From positions 77,441,120 through 77,505,119 of the forward strand of contig CM056583.1 of assembly GCA_029721435.1 (NCBI GenBank): a stretch of 64,000 nucleotides of DNA, given 5' to 3'. The stretch's first letter is position 1. Each line of letters starts with the position of its first letter. The notes beneath the pieces are model-generated. The model was not told the origin of the DNA. It saw nothing but the letters and a program-made list of their open reading frames with translations, and made no database searches. The position numbers and the translations under genes were made by a program. This document shows positions 21,993-32,860 of the stretch, one piece after another. The DNA is from Gymnothorax reevesii (taxonomy: Eukaryota > Chordata > Actinopteri > Anguilliformes > Muraenidae).

Positions 21993-24375
21993 ATCCATCC
22001 ATTTTCTGTCACTTATCTCCGGCCGGGTCGCAGGGGTAACAGACTAGGCAGAGAGGCCCTGGCGCCCGTCCTCCCCAGCCTCTTCCTCCAACTCTACCAA
22101 GCCATACCAAGGCCAGCTGTAAGATATATTCCCTCCGCATGTCCTGGGCCTACCTTGAGGTCTCCTGCAAGTTGGACATTCCCGGAAAACCTCCAAAAGG
22201 AGGCGTCCAGGAGGCATCTGAACCTAGATGCCTGAACCACCTCAACTGATTCCTCTTGACGCCGAGGAGCAGCGGTTCTACCCTGAGCCGCTCCGGAATG
22301 TCTGAGCTCCTCATCTTATCTCTAAGGGTCAGCCCAGCCACCCTATGGAGAAAGTTAATTTCGGCCACTAGCATTCACAATTTTATTCTTTCGGACACTA
22401 CCCAAAGCTTGTGACCCCCTACTTGAAGGGGACAATCCAACTTTTTCTGGGAGAGAACCATTGCCTCAGATTTGAAGGTGCTGCTCCTTATTCCGACCAC
22501 TTCACATTCAGCTGTGAAGCACTCCAGTGTGTGCTGGAGGTCACAGTGTCATGAGACCAGCAAGACCACATCATCTGCAAACAGCAGAGAAGCACTCCAG
22601 AGGCCATTAAACTCGACATCCTCCAAATATCGCCTGTGCTTTGATATCGTGTCCATGAAAATCAACAAAATAAGTGACAAGGCACACCATTGGCAGAGTC
22701 CAACACCAACTGGAAATGAGTCCGACTTAATGCTGACAATGCAGTCACAACTCCAGCTTTGCTTATACATGGATGATCACGTCTATAAAACACATGTATC
22801 CTGGATGAGCAAACTCCCATGACCCCTCCAGTATCTGTGCGAGGGTGAAAAGTTGGTTCAAAAATTTGTTCCACAGCCAAAATGGAACCGGAATTGCTCC
22901 TCCTGAACCCGAGCTTCGACAATCGGGTGGAGTCTCCCTTCCAGTACCCTAGCATAGGCATTCCCCGGAGGCTGAGCAGTGTGATCCCCCCTAAAGTTGG
23001 AGCAAACTCTTTGGTCCCCTTTTTTAGCCCGCTTAGCCTCTAGGCCAATTGGGCTTATGCTGTGGTTAGATGCCTTCGTGGTGGTCTGTCGTGCGTCCCT
23101 GCGTCCGTAAAGTTTTTGCATTGTCAGGGCTCTAGCACCTTCAGTTTTTCACAAATCTTTTTCATATTTTATATGCATGTATATAGGGTGAATCTAGGCC
23201 AAATTCGATTTAGGCCATGTTTAGCTAGGTGGGCGCAGTGTTATTTGGAACCACCACCCCAGGCTGCCAGTCCAAGGGTACTGTCCCCAACATTTACACG
23301 ATGTTAAACAACATCCAGGGCCTTCAGCACCTCAAAATGAATCTTGTTCATTCAGTGACTTCTACCAGGGAGAGGGACAATGACTCGCCTCCGTCCCTGC
23401 CTGCTGAAAGGAGGGCGTGTCTGCTGCATTCAAGAGTCCCTCAAAGTGGTCCTTTCACTGCCGGACAATATCCCCCGACGAGGTTATTAAAAAATTCCGG
23501 GCGAAGCCCTGCCTCGCCCTCCAGAGTCATCTGATGATTTGCTAGAACCTCTTTGAGGCCACCCGAACGTCCTACTCCATAGCCTCCCCAAACCCTGCCC
23601 AAACCCGAGTTTTTCTTTCAGCGAACACTGTGGCTGCAGTCCTTCTAGTCTGCTGGTCTGCTAAGTCGGGGGTCCTTTTGGCTAACCAAGCCCAAAACGC
23701 CACATTCTTCAGCTTAACGGCCTCCCTCACCGCTGGGATCCACCAAAAGGGTCTTGGGTTGCCACCACGATTAGCACTGAAAAGCTTCAGGCTGCAGCTC
23801 ATGGCAGCCACTTCCACAATGGAGACTTTGGATGGGGTCCACTCCATGTCCCCATCCGCCCCCAGGAAAAGTAAATAGCTCTTCCTGAGGTGTGAGTTGA
23901 AAATCGTCCAGACAGGGTTCTCTGCCAAACGTTCCCAGTTAACCCTCACAACATGTTTGGGTTTCCGAAGTCTGTCCGGCAGTCTTCCCCGCCATCTGAT
24001 CCAACTCACCACCAGGTGGTGATCGGTTGGCAGCTCTGCCCTTCTCTTCACTCAAGTGTCCAAAACATACAGCCGCAGATCTGATGACAAAATTACAAAA
24101 TTACAAAAAAAAATCGATCATCAATCTATGGCTAAGGATGTTCTGGTACTAAGTACGCTTATGCTTGAACATGGTGTTTGTGATGGATAATCCATGACTA
24201 TAACAATAACAAAACACCACTCGGGGTCAGATCAGGAGGGCCTTTCCCCCCCAATCACTCCCCGCAGTGTCTCCATCATTGCCAACGTGAGCATTGAAGT
24301 TTCCCAGCAGAACCATGGAATCCTCAGACGGAGCCTTTTTCAGGACCCCGCCCACAGGCTCAGCTAGAACAACAG
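21993..24375 (-). mobile_element. Rex3 (RTE-clade) LINE, decayed
   Basis: A minus-strand retrotransposon. The 3' end at about 21993-22007 reads AGAAAATGGATGGATA on the minus strand, matching the GATG-repeat tail reported for Rex3. The RT segment WQPGVVV near 23243-23263 corresponds to the Rex3-specific RT site (Trp-Gln-Thr-Gly-Val-Val-Val). Domain order on the minus strand is endonuclease end (24100-24375), linker (23572-24051), RT (22549-23540), C-terminal DNA-contact region (22150-22374). The element is 5'-truncated inside the endonuclease, as is usual for LINE copies. RT regions between 23130-23240 and 22390-22545 are deleted or scrambled. Confidence 0.88.
22150..24330 (-). pseudogene. Rex3 endonuclease/reverse transcriptase remnant
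   Basis: Visible blocks in order: [13 protein letters not shown] near 24275-24310, where the Asp normally found in the endonuclease GD(F/L)N motif is Asn (codon at 24299-24301); MFKHKRT and MIDF near 24110-24170; PTDHHLVVSW near 24000-24035, keeping the catalytic Asp-His pair; a 159-codon linker frame at 23572-24051; KGDQRVCSNFRGD with PPGNAYARVLEGRLHPIVE near 22910-23020; VGLCQWCALSLILLIFMD near 22650-22705 (normally GLRQGCALSP); FADDVVLL with FADD at 22570-22581; and LRDKMRSSDIPERLRVEPLLLGVKRNQLRWFRHL near 22220-22335. Frameshifts separate every block. Confidence 0.87.
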
Positions 24376-26834
24376 CTATCTCAAATGTTAGTCACTGGTG
24401 ATAAAGCAGAAGATGAAGTTATTATACATTTATAAATGTAATGATTTTATTTAAGGGTTTTTAAGAATGACAAATCTCTGCTCTGCTGGACAGAAATAAG
24501 GCTTATATGTACCATGAGAACAAGGGAATGGGGCCTACCCGTGGATTACACCTGGATAAGGGGAGGCACGCAAGACCGGCAAAACAATTAAGGAGACAAT
24601 ACCTTTAAAAGACATGCAGGTTGCTGGACAGGTGGGAGATAGTTAAAGAGACATAAGGGTAGTGACGCCACAGAGAATGAATTGTCATCTAATCAAAAAT
24701 GCACAATTTGGAGTATGGAACATTCACTTCAGACATTTAGAATAAGCATGTGGAACATTCAAACACAATCCAAAAATGACGATCCAAGCCAAGATAAATT
24801 TAAATTTCACTATTATCCATCACATTTCCTTTAAATTATACTGACACAGTTACCATAAAATTCAATTTTTGGCTTCTTTCTGTGGTGGATATGGATTAGT
24901 GGAATAATATTTCTATTATAAAATAATACAATACAGGTTTTCTACAAAGCTTAAAAGAGCCAATACCTCAACATATTGTTAGCAATTAATATAAAATGAT
25001 TATCATAAAAAATGGAACAAATGAAGACTGAATTTGCTCATGTTTTTCCAAAGAATTAATTGTTTCAAGGGCAGTAAGGCTGAAGCTTTAATGAGGTTTT
25101 CTTGTGAGATATTGTTGCTGATCACGTCAATCATTGCAAATGAGTGCCTGCACTATTCTAATTTTCCCATGACAGAAAGCTTTTTTTTTTCATATTTTTC
25201 AACTGACAATAGATAATTTGAATTTTATAGGTGTAAAGAATCTATTTAATTATATTGCCATTGGATAATTGGGCCATTTTATTATCACAGAAATTATCCA
25301 ACAATACTGAAAATCTACGTAATTGTCTGAAGATAAAGCCTTTTCTTTGCCTAAAAATCTGAAGGGGACATTCCATATTAGTGAGTATTTTCCTCCTAAT
25401 TTTTTGCCGACTGCAGGTACAGCAGTCTAACTTACTGGACAACTAAGTGTTCACCATTATTTCTCACTCAAAGTCGTCTGCATTAGAGGGGAAAGAACCG
25501 AATGAGGGTGCCTTACACTTTCTCAAATGAGGTAGTTGTAACACATGCCCAAAGTACAAAATGTATGAAGTTTAACAAAACTGCCATCTATCATCGTGGA
25601 AAGTTGCTGTCTGATGAGCAGGTTAGTATTATCAATCGGCTTACATGTGCCATGCGCCCTTGCTGCTCCTGAAGGTCACACGTACACCTTTCAACAAGGA
25701 AAGGCCTTTTTTTTCAACAGGGTTGTGGGGGTTACATCAGCGCATCGCAGTCTCCTCCATCAAAATGCCTGGCACAGTTTTATGAGCCATGCTGCAGCTC
25801 ACTGCTGATTCCATCTGATTCCTCGTACGTGCAGGTCAGAGGAGACAAAAGAAAACACCGAGTGAAGCAGCAGTGTTCCTGAATGCCACAGGGATCATTT
25901 CCAGCGCGAATGTGCCAGTCAATGAACCACAGATGCGCCAACCTGCCAAGGGATGAGTTGAGAGAACTGCGACCTCCTCTTCAGACAGAGGTAACTGACA
26001 AGGTCACAGCCAAAATGTCCACCTGGCAGATGAAGAAAGAATTACGTAAATGTATTGAAAATTCCCTCAAAAAAATTTATACTGGTATGATGATGTCCTC
26101 CTTTCTTCCCTGATAAAGAAACACAGTCTTGTTTCCCCAAGCCTCAATTCATTGATAAGAAAGAATAAGAATTGTGGCCTTTGTTTCCGGCAGTGGAATG
26201 CATATTTTATTGTGCCAAGTGCAGAAATGTTGCTATGTCATTTTTCCCAGTTGTGATTTGTTAAGGACAATTTGCAGTTGTGGCTGGACAATATGACTTT
26301 CCACATTTAATAAAAATGTATACTCAGCAGCAGTAGAATTGTGTGACTTAAATAATAAATAATGAAATACTTCTTGAGAATTTCAATAAGCAGGTCTTTG
26401 GACTGTTTTTGATGTCACCATGTCCTGGGCTACTTGGTTCACTGCCTTTATTGCTGCCTGTGTCTTCCTGTCAGCGCAGGTCACCTTGCTGGACTTCTGC
26501 AGGATAGATGTTGCTCTGCCTGCTAATGTCCAATTGTTTGTCTGTTTATGGGCACATTTTGCTCACCAAGGGTTTTCCTGGTTGCTTTGTCACGAGAAGG
26601 TACAGCTGGTTGTAGATACGCTGGTTTTGTTGTGCAGCTGTTACGCGAGGTGCTCTGCTTCTGACACCATGACATGTATGATCATTGGCTTAACACTGAG
26701 GACATTAACTGCAGAACTTTGAAACAGCCACTCCAAAAACTGTTGCAGCCAAGGTTGGACTTTGTAGCTTTTTCGTTGTTTCTTGCCTTTAATCTTAGCA
26801 TACCTCTTCAGCATAGTACAAATGAGTGGTGCTA

Positions 26835-26835
<1 letters not shown>
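24376..26835. other. No gene supported; two partly open stretches
   Basis: 25560-26110 and 26420-26830 have longer open frames than their surroundings. The 76-codon plus frame at 25883-26113 ends in a charged stretch. The minus frame at 26641-26830 begins MLAPLICTMLKRYAKIKGKK and can be followed with frame changes to about 26450. I do not recognise either. They may be old transposon or processed-gene debris. Elsewhere the stretch is A/T-rich with nothing recognisable. Confidence 0.3.

Positions 26836-26839
<4 letters not shown>

Positions 26840-26877
<38 letters not shown>
26840..26877. repeat. (TA)n microsatellite
   Basis: Nineteen TA units. ORFs rich in Ile-Tyr across it are artefacts. Confidence 0.97.
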
Positions 26878-26880
<3 letters not shown>

Positions 26881-27214
26881 GAGTTGGAATGCAGACCCCA
26901 CAAAGTCCACCTCTTTTGTTTTAAGTTTAGTTTTTTTTACTCAGCATAATGCATGTAATATATTTTTTCCTTTTCTAAGATATTTTTTGATTTACATTTG
27001 TTTTTTTCACTTCTGTCATCGAATTTTCTCAGCATGGTGTGATTGGTGTGACCTCTTACATTTTTTCTACGTAATATTTTCTTTATCATTTGTTGTTTTA
27101 ACCCAATGTTGATAACATGTGATTGAATCTGATGCTGGTTTCCTGGTAAGGACTTTCATAGTCTTTGACACCAGCTTTTTCATTTTTTGACTTTTGTTGA
27201 CTATTGTTTTCACT

Positions 27215-27259
27215 TATTAGCAATTTCCAAGCAATTTCCTTGAAAAAGGATTAATAAAG

Positions 27260-27301
<42 letters not shown>
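27215..27301 (+). mobile_element. LINE-type 3' tail with (TATC)n array
   Basis: The segment GGATTAATAAAGTATCTATC (27249-27268) matches the 3' terminus typical of fish Rex1/CR1-related retrotransposons, where a LINE end seeds a short tandem repeat. About ten TATC units follow (27259-27301). Only the last part of the element is identifiable upstream. The tail motif and the array are clear; the family is inferred. Confidence 0.55.
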
Positions 27302-27302
<1 letters not shown>

Positions 27303-27366
27303 TATGCCTCCGGAGGCCAGATAAGGTGTTGCATGTTTTCCCCTGGGAACGCCTGTGCTGAATACG

Positions 27367-27374
27367 CATATAAT
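27367..27374. repeat. Target-site duplication, left (CATATAAT)
   Basis: Exact 8-bp match to 30292-30299, flanking the hAT element. Confidence 0.9.
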
Positions 27375-27624
27375 CAGAGCAGGCCCGACCCAATGTGGCG
27401 CCCCTGGTGAGATTTTATATGGTGCCCCCCTCCACTGCCAATTTATACACGTTTACAGAAGAAATTGAATAGCACTGTTTTTACCATTGTCTTTAATTTA
27501 TAAGATGACATGTCACCCAATTTACATACTTAACAAATTAGACATAAATACAAAAAACTCTGAAATACAATACGACTACCCTTACCACAAAATAAAAATC
27601 CTGTAAATAAGTGAATTCATAATT

Positions 27625-28805
27625 GGTAACACTTTATAATAAGGGGACATGAATCATTCACTTCATGCATGATTCACTTATTAGTTCAACATGATTCTTG
27701 CATGATTTCATACTTGAATTCATCATGACTCATCATGAGTTAACATGAATTCATGCTTACTCATGTCTAAATTCCTGCAATGACATCATATCAACTAAGG
27801 CATTACTTACTGTAATGAATTAATCATGAATCAAAAGTAACTAAGCATGATCACGATGAGTTCATGGTTCATTAAAGACAGTCACTTCACTTTTGGCAGT
27901 ATGAATGAACTCATGAGAAAATCAGCTCAAAAGTTCATGAAATTCAACGATTCCACAGCAATAGCATTTCTCACATCTGTTGTGATAAAAGCATGTACAG
28001 CCACCACTTTCAGGGGGCGCAAACATGATCAGCTCATGGGAAGCTAATGCATGAAGTAAGAATGAATTAATGGATTAAATCAGCATGTACTAATGCATGA
28101 AGTAGTGCATAACTTTACTGTAATATTGTATCTTTATAATCAAAAAGTGATGGTAGGTCCATGTAAAATATCAATTGCAATTCTTCCAAAAGTGAACTGA
28201 CTATGTCTTTGTAGGCCCATAATTCCTGAGCAACTAACCTTCAGTTCATGTTTTTTAATAGTCCCAATAGACTAGCAATTGTACATTTATACCGTATGTC
28301 GTGATGATAGCTACCATACCTCCACCATTTTAGTTGAAGAGGCACAAACATGATGAATTCGTGAGAAATTAAGCTTTAATTCATGGCATTCAATGACAAA
28401 AATGACAAGCATATATACCTACCACTTTAGTTAAGGGGGCACGAACATGATTAATTCATGGGAAGCTAATACATGAAGTAAGAATGAAGTAATGGATGAA
28501 AATGTCTTTCTCGATTCTGCCAAAAGTGAAGTGACTGTCTTTAATGAACCATGAACTCATCATGATCATGCTTAATTACTGTTGATTCATGATGAATTCA
28601 TCACAGTAAGTAATTCCTTAGTTGACATGATGTTATTGCATGAATTCAGACATGAGTAAGCATGTATTCATGTTAACTCTTGATGTGTCATGATGAATTC
28701 ATGCATAAAATCATGCATAAATTATGATGAACTCATGAGTGAATCATGCATGAAGTAATGCATGATAACTACATGATTCATGTCCCCTTATTATAAATTG
28801 TTGCC
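27625..28805. mobile_element. Long inverted-repeat (foldback) element, 1181 bp
   Basis: The left end GGTAACACTTTATAATAAGG and right end CCTTATTATAAATTGTTGCC are complementary. The arms run about 275-290 bp (27625-27900 and 28515-28805) and meet again at the inner motif CTTCACTTTTGGCAG / CTGCCAAAAGTGAAG. Both arms are packed with ATGAATCATG/CATGATTCAT words. Inside there is a direct repeat: ACCACTTT(C/A)...GGGGGC to GAATTAATGGAT at 28003-28075, and its relative at 28419-28498. Termini beginning GGTAACACTTTA are familiar from abundant fish non-autonomous DNA transposons. I found no clear target duplication. It has no coding capacity. It lies inside the hAT element, so it is probably the younger insertion, unless it is part of that family. 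Confidence 0.8.
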
Positions 28806-28944
28806 TAATAATTGGATTTTAACCAAAAAGAAATCTAAAATAACTGAAATTCCAAAACCACTATCTTGAGGAGAATAAACAATCAGTTTATTATAAACAA
28901 ATGGAAAAGTGCCAATTATATTTTAAAAAGACAAATATTTAAAC

Positions 28945-29170
28945 TTTTTTGATGTGGCACTTGGGGGTTTGGTAGTGATTGAAGCAGTATATGGGGTATT
29001 TTGGGTCATTTTCAGGGTGGGATGCATATAACTAAAGTGATTATGCATGGCAGATGTTGACAGGTGATTAATATCCTTGCCTCTGCTAACTTTAGCTTAG
29101 CACATTTTGCAGATCACCTTGGTTGGTTCTACTGCACTGACTGTAAAGTGCTCCCAGACATCACTGAAAT
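28945..29170 (-). pseudogene. Relic BED zinc finger of hAT transposase
   Basis: Minus strand from about 29170 reads FSDVWEHFTVSAVEPTKVIC, then KMC, a stop, AKVSRGKDINHLSTSAMHNH and FSYMHP. That is the BED finger layout: aromatic SxVWxHF start, Cys-x2-Cys (CKMC), then the His pair (HNHFSYMH). BED fingers sit at the N-terminus of hAT transposases and bind the element ends. An in-frame TAA follows the second Cys, and no RNase H-like transposase core follows. The frame continues to about 28945 with a Thr/Pro/Ser-rich linker. Its position inside CAGAGC-ended 8-bp-duplicated DNA supports the call. Confidence 0.75.
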
Positions 29171-30291
29171 GTTTTTTTATGGTGGGGGAATAGCACTGCA
29201 AACAGGATTTTCATGCACGTTTGTCTGAATACATTTTCCGAAACATTACAAAATCAAAAAAATTTCTGAGATATAAATCACTCAGCTACAACACTTAACA
29301 CAAGCTTGCCACCCACTCTAACATCGATCCTCTCTGCGAATCAAAACAGTCAGCATTTTAAAACTTTCTTGCGGCAACAACCCAACAGTAGAACAAAGCA
29401 AGCAAACTACACTAACAGGCTAAAGACGATACGTTAGCCTCTCAGGCTCCCACTAAATACGATACCGTAGTCTGTCCATCACTAAATGAATAGACTCGTG
29501 CTGAAAGGACAAACAACACAGGTTTAAGAAACCCACTCTAACTGCTGCTGACGTCGTCGATTCTGACGGACTGGTGAGGATGATAGACAGCGGTGGCAGC
29601 CAATCTAGTTTGAATAAGAGAACTTCAGAACCAACCACCTGTAGGATATGTTTCCCTTAGTCAACTCGGGTTTATGCAAAGCTGAACTTTTAAAAAAATG
29701 TTCGGACGAATAGTTTATTCGGCAAAAAAGCCATAATTTGTGACTTATCGAATATAGATTTGTATTTGGGAGCATCCCTACTGATTAGCATACCATGTTG
29801 AGGCTAATCGTTCAGAAGCAATTTATCAACTTCATAGTACACTGTGAGAAATAACTAACGCAGTACAACTGGTGCTTCATTTCATTTCCGTATCATTACT
29901 TTACCTCTTTCTTTCTCCTGTTTTTCCTCCTCTTCTATTCTTTTTTTTTTTCTTCCCTGTGCTCCGGACAGTTTAGGTCGTTTTGACCTGTTTACAAAGT
30001 TCTCTGGGGTCACATCAATAAATTCGCCCCTCCCCCCACAGAGAGCGAGTAGGTACCGATCAGCCGGAGGAGGAGGGGGGCTTATTTGGTATTATCATTT
30101 GTAGTAATATTAATTGGACATTGCTTTACATTTGAGTCTATGTTAGCTTTTCCATTTTAAGAGTCAATAGTAGTAACTAGTTTTAATATAAGTATATTGA
30201 AAGTGAATTTTTTCCCGATTTCGTGGCGCACCCTGGAGGCCATGGCGCCCTAAGCATTTGCCTATATTGCCTAATGGGCTAGCCGGCTCTG

Positions 30292-30299
30292 CATATAAT
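30292..30299. repeat. Target-site duplication, right (CATATAAT)
   Basis: Exact 8-bp match to 27367-27374, adjacent to the terminal CTCTG. Confidence 0.9.
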
Positions 30300-30770
30300 T
30301 GCTCTCTTTGTCTCTGTGTCTTTGCTCCCTGAAGAAGTCGCAAGCTGATATGTGTGGTGTAATTTTTATGTGCTTATAGCCCTACAAAGGCCTTTTACAT
30401 TTTTTCAAACCATCCTTACTCCCTGGACCTGGATTATTTGTACCATTGTTTTTTTTTTTTTTTTTTTGTTGAAGTATTCCCTGCCAGGAGCGCTCCTGCT
30501 GCCTCTTTTTCTCACCTCAATATTGGTTGAAATTGGTCCAGAAATACAACTGACTATTGACACTGATGTTTATACGTTGATGCTTCTGAAAATGGAGTCA
30601 CCAGTCTGGAATCTGTGAGCTAGTTTCTCAGAAAGTGCACTGTTAAGGGGGGAGCCTGTTGGAAACATATAAACGTATTAGCCACTGAGGGCTTTCGCAT
30701 ACGTCCATTCTTATAGTCTAAATAGCACTCACTTTGTGAAGTTGCAGCAGCTCAGGACGGGGGGCTACAT
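30300..30770. other. No gene recognised
   Basis: Spacer with a T19 run at 30450-30468. Nothing else could be identified. Confidence 0.4.
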
Positions 30771-30771
30771 A

Positions 30772-31196
30772 ATCCCACACAGAAAGAACCGATATAAACA
30801 TATAGGCTTTAATATAGGGCCACATATAGGTTTCGCATATATGCAACATACATAAAATTGGCCGTTTTCATATATTATAGGTAGTTATAGGTACATATAT
30901 GTACCTATACTATATGAAAACGGCCAATTAAAACTTCTACATTTACTTTTGGCATTTCCAATCCCACCTGAATTTGGGATATTCAATTAGGGACCTATGT
31001 ACAAGTTCTTCTCCACATCTGCGGCTCCTTGGGGACAAGTAAGTGGAGTATACACAGCCCACAGCCGTCAGCACTTGTATTTGATGTATTCGCTTCTATT
31101 TATGAGTGACCGTCTAACTAACAGGACGTGCTTAGGGGAACTCTAATCTACATAACCCTTCTCAGCAGGCCCTTCGCCATTTGCATCCCTGTAGTG
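30772..31196 (+). mobile_element. CCCACACGG-family element, left portion (copy 1)
   Basis: It starts CCCACACAGAAAGAACC and follows the complete copy at 39299-39919 block by block: AACATATAGGCTTTAATATAG, then a patch of GTACATATATGTACC palindromes, GGCCAATTAAAACTTCTA, GGGATATTCAATTAGG, TTATGAGTGACCGTCTA, and CAGGCCCTTCGC ending GCATCCCTGT at about 31193. The last 90-100 bp of the complete copy, with the right inverted repeat, are missing. No open frame is present. Confidence 0.75.
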
Positions 31197-31287
31197 TTGG
31201 GATTCTGGTTCTGCCTTGCCATGTGTTTTCACTGCCACATGTGTATTTTGATTCCCTGCCATGACTGACTATCCCTTAGGATTATTA
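31197..31287. other. T/G-rich, LTR-like debris
   Basis: TGTTGGGATTCTGGTTCTGC and the following TTTTGATTCCCTGCC resemble U3-type LTR sequence and continue in character after the repeat at 31578-31800. This suggests the repeat inserted into older LTR-like DNA. Confidence 0.25.
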
Positions 31288-31577
31288 TTACCTCCGCCGA
31301 GGAGGTTATGTTTTTGGTGGCGTTTGTTTGTTGGTTTGTTTGTGTACAACATAACTCAAAAAGTAATGGACAAATTTCGATGAAATTTTCAGGGAAGGTG
31401 GGTATTTAGTCAAGGAACAGGTGATAAAATTTTGGCATATCTAGGCCAAAATACTGCTGAGATATACGCCAAAGTTCAAGATTTCAAGTCTTTCCAATGG
31501 GCAGGAGTTCCAATCACCGTGCTTCTGGGTTTTGCTGCCCCCTGGCGGAGGTCTGCGCTCTCTGAGTGCTTTTCTAG
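31288..31577 (+). mobile_element. CCTCCGCC...GGCGGAGG interspersed repeat, Helitron-like 3' end
   Basis: The block starts at CCTCCGCCGAGGAGG (31291) and includes ATAACTCAAAAAGTAATGGA and a GATGAAATTTTCAGGGAA stretch that I recognise from a very widespread fish repeat. It ends GGCGGAGGTCTGCGCTC, then TCTGAGTGCTTTTCTAG at 31577. GCGCTC/GAGTGC at 31555-31569 forms a small hairpin, followed after four T by CTAG and then T. A hairpin just before CTRR and insertion before T are features of Helitron 3' ends. The 5' end here does not show a clear TC start, so the Helitron class is tentative, though membership of a repeat family is fairly sure. Confidence 0.6.
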
Positions 31578-32149
31578 TGTATTGTGTATTTGGTTGCTTT
31601 TCATTTCATGTATTGTCTTAGTTTTGATTTTTCCATGTTTTTTTTCCATGTTCCATGTTTGATTTTTATATGTTTTTGATATAGCCATAGTTTTATTCCA
31701 GTCCATGTTTTGATTTTTCCATGCATTGCACTTTGTCTCCCCCTGACCGGTCCTTGGTCTTGTCTTTGCTCACAGCACCAGTAATGCGTGCCACTCCTTC
31801 GGGTGATTTTATGGTTTCTGGTTTCAATCTTCCTTCCACATCTTGTTTACTTCCTTCCCCTTGCTTTTTCTATTTTACTAACATGTACTAACAGTTTGTT
31901 GTTTTGCAAATTTACTAACCAAGACTAACATTGAATAGAAGACTAACTTACTAATGAGCACTCGGAATAGCTGTATAGCTGTACTTACTAATTGATTAAC
32001 AAGCTCTCAGCACTCGCCCTATTCTATTCTCCGCCTCTTGCATCTCCCTAATCTTCGCTGCTGCATTTCAGTGGAATCTCGACACCTTATGCTTTCCTTT
32101 CTCTTAGCATCTGTGCACGGTAGAACTCCTTGACCGGAGCTGTGTCATT

Positions 32150-32645
32150 GTCTATAGGCTTGTCCAGTGATTCTAGTCCGCGTTTTGGCTTATGCCTTTT
32201 TCATGTGATTAGGTACTTCCTCATGTTCACTGCCTTGTAATCAGTCTCACTGCTTCCACCTGTGTTCTGTTATCATGTGACCTCCCTGAAGTGTATATTA
32301 GGTGTCTCTTCACAGCACTGCTTTGTCAGATCATTCTCTCATGCTTACTTGTGCAACGTACATTTCGCCTTGTACCCATCGTGATTAACTTTCTGACTGG
32401 ACCGTCCATGACATTCAATTTTTGCCGACTTTCTTTGCCGCCCTCTTGTGTTTTGAACCCTTTTTTTTCTGACCTTGATTTTTGTGATTGGTGCCCTGGT
32501 TACGATTCTGGATTTCGCCCATTGGATTCTGATTTTGGATTGTGGACTCTGTACTGTTGCCTGCTCTATAGGGGGGTTTCCTCCTTCAGAAATAAAGCCT
32601 CCTTTCTGCATTTTACTGGTTCTTGCATGTGGTTCATAACTGATT
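32150..32645 (+). mobile_element. Gypsy-type LTR remnant
   Basis: The order of signals fits an LTR. A promoter-like GTGTATATTAGGTGTCTC is at 32290-32307, then a long T/C-rich stretch with repeated GATTTTG/GGATT words (32475-32560). A polyadenylation-type AAATAAAGCC is at 32590-32599, and a short U5-like end reaches TGGTTCATAAC near 32640. I found no TG...CA termini or duplicated flanks. A 152-codon plus ORF across it is base-composition driven. Confidence 0.45.
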
Positions 32646-32649
32646 TCCA

Positions 32650-32860
32650 TATCGCTATTGGCGAAATCCACTGTAACGCATGTGAAACTGATAAACTTCA
32701 ATGCACAAGGACTTCAATTCCACCTGAGAATTTCTTACAAACATGCTGATTGAATAATTTCTGACTACAGCATGGGAACGTGAAATGTCATTTAAACTCA
32801 AGCCAAAAGCGTGAAAGTTGAGAGCCCTGAGTTTAATATTGTACATCGTGCAGATACATG
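32650..32860 (+). mobile_element. Diverged fragment related to the hAT MITE at 5474-6062
   Basis: TGCACAAGGACTTCAATTCC (32701-32720) aligns with TGCACAAGTACTTAAATTCT in the MITE at about 5780. The following GATTGAATAATTTCTGACTACAG and TCATTTAAACTCAAGCC blocks match the interior at about 5825-5880. Homology fades by 32860. The terminal inverted repeats and target duplication are not visible, so this is an old or truncated relative. Confidence 0.5.

Larger units (their letters stand above)
27375..30291 (-). mobile_element. 2.9-kb hAT transposon, inactive, with nested insertion
   Basis: The ends are CAGAGCAGGCCCGACCC on the left and, on the other strand, CAGAGCCGGCTAGCCC on the right, giving short imperfect inverted repeats (9 of the first 10 match). 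CATATAAT lies directly outside both ends (27367-27374 and 30292-30299), an exact 8-bp target duplication diagnostic for hAT. A relic BED zinc finger is encoded on the minus strand at 28945-29170. A separate 1.18-kb inverted-repeat element sits at 27625-28805, leaving about 1.74 kb of hAT sequence, much less than an autonomous element, so the transposase is largely deleted. GGCGCC motifs near both ends (27398, 30246) are shared. Confidence 0.88.
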
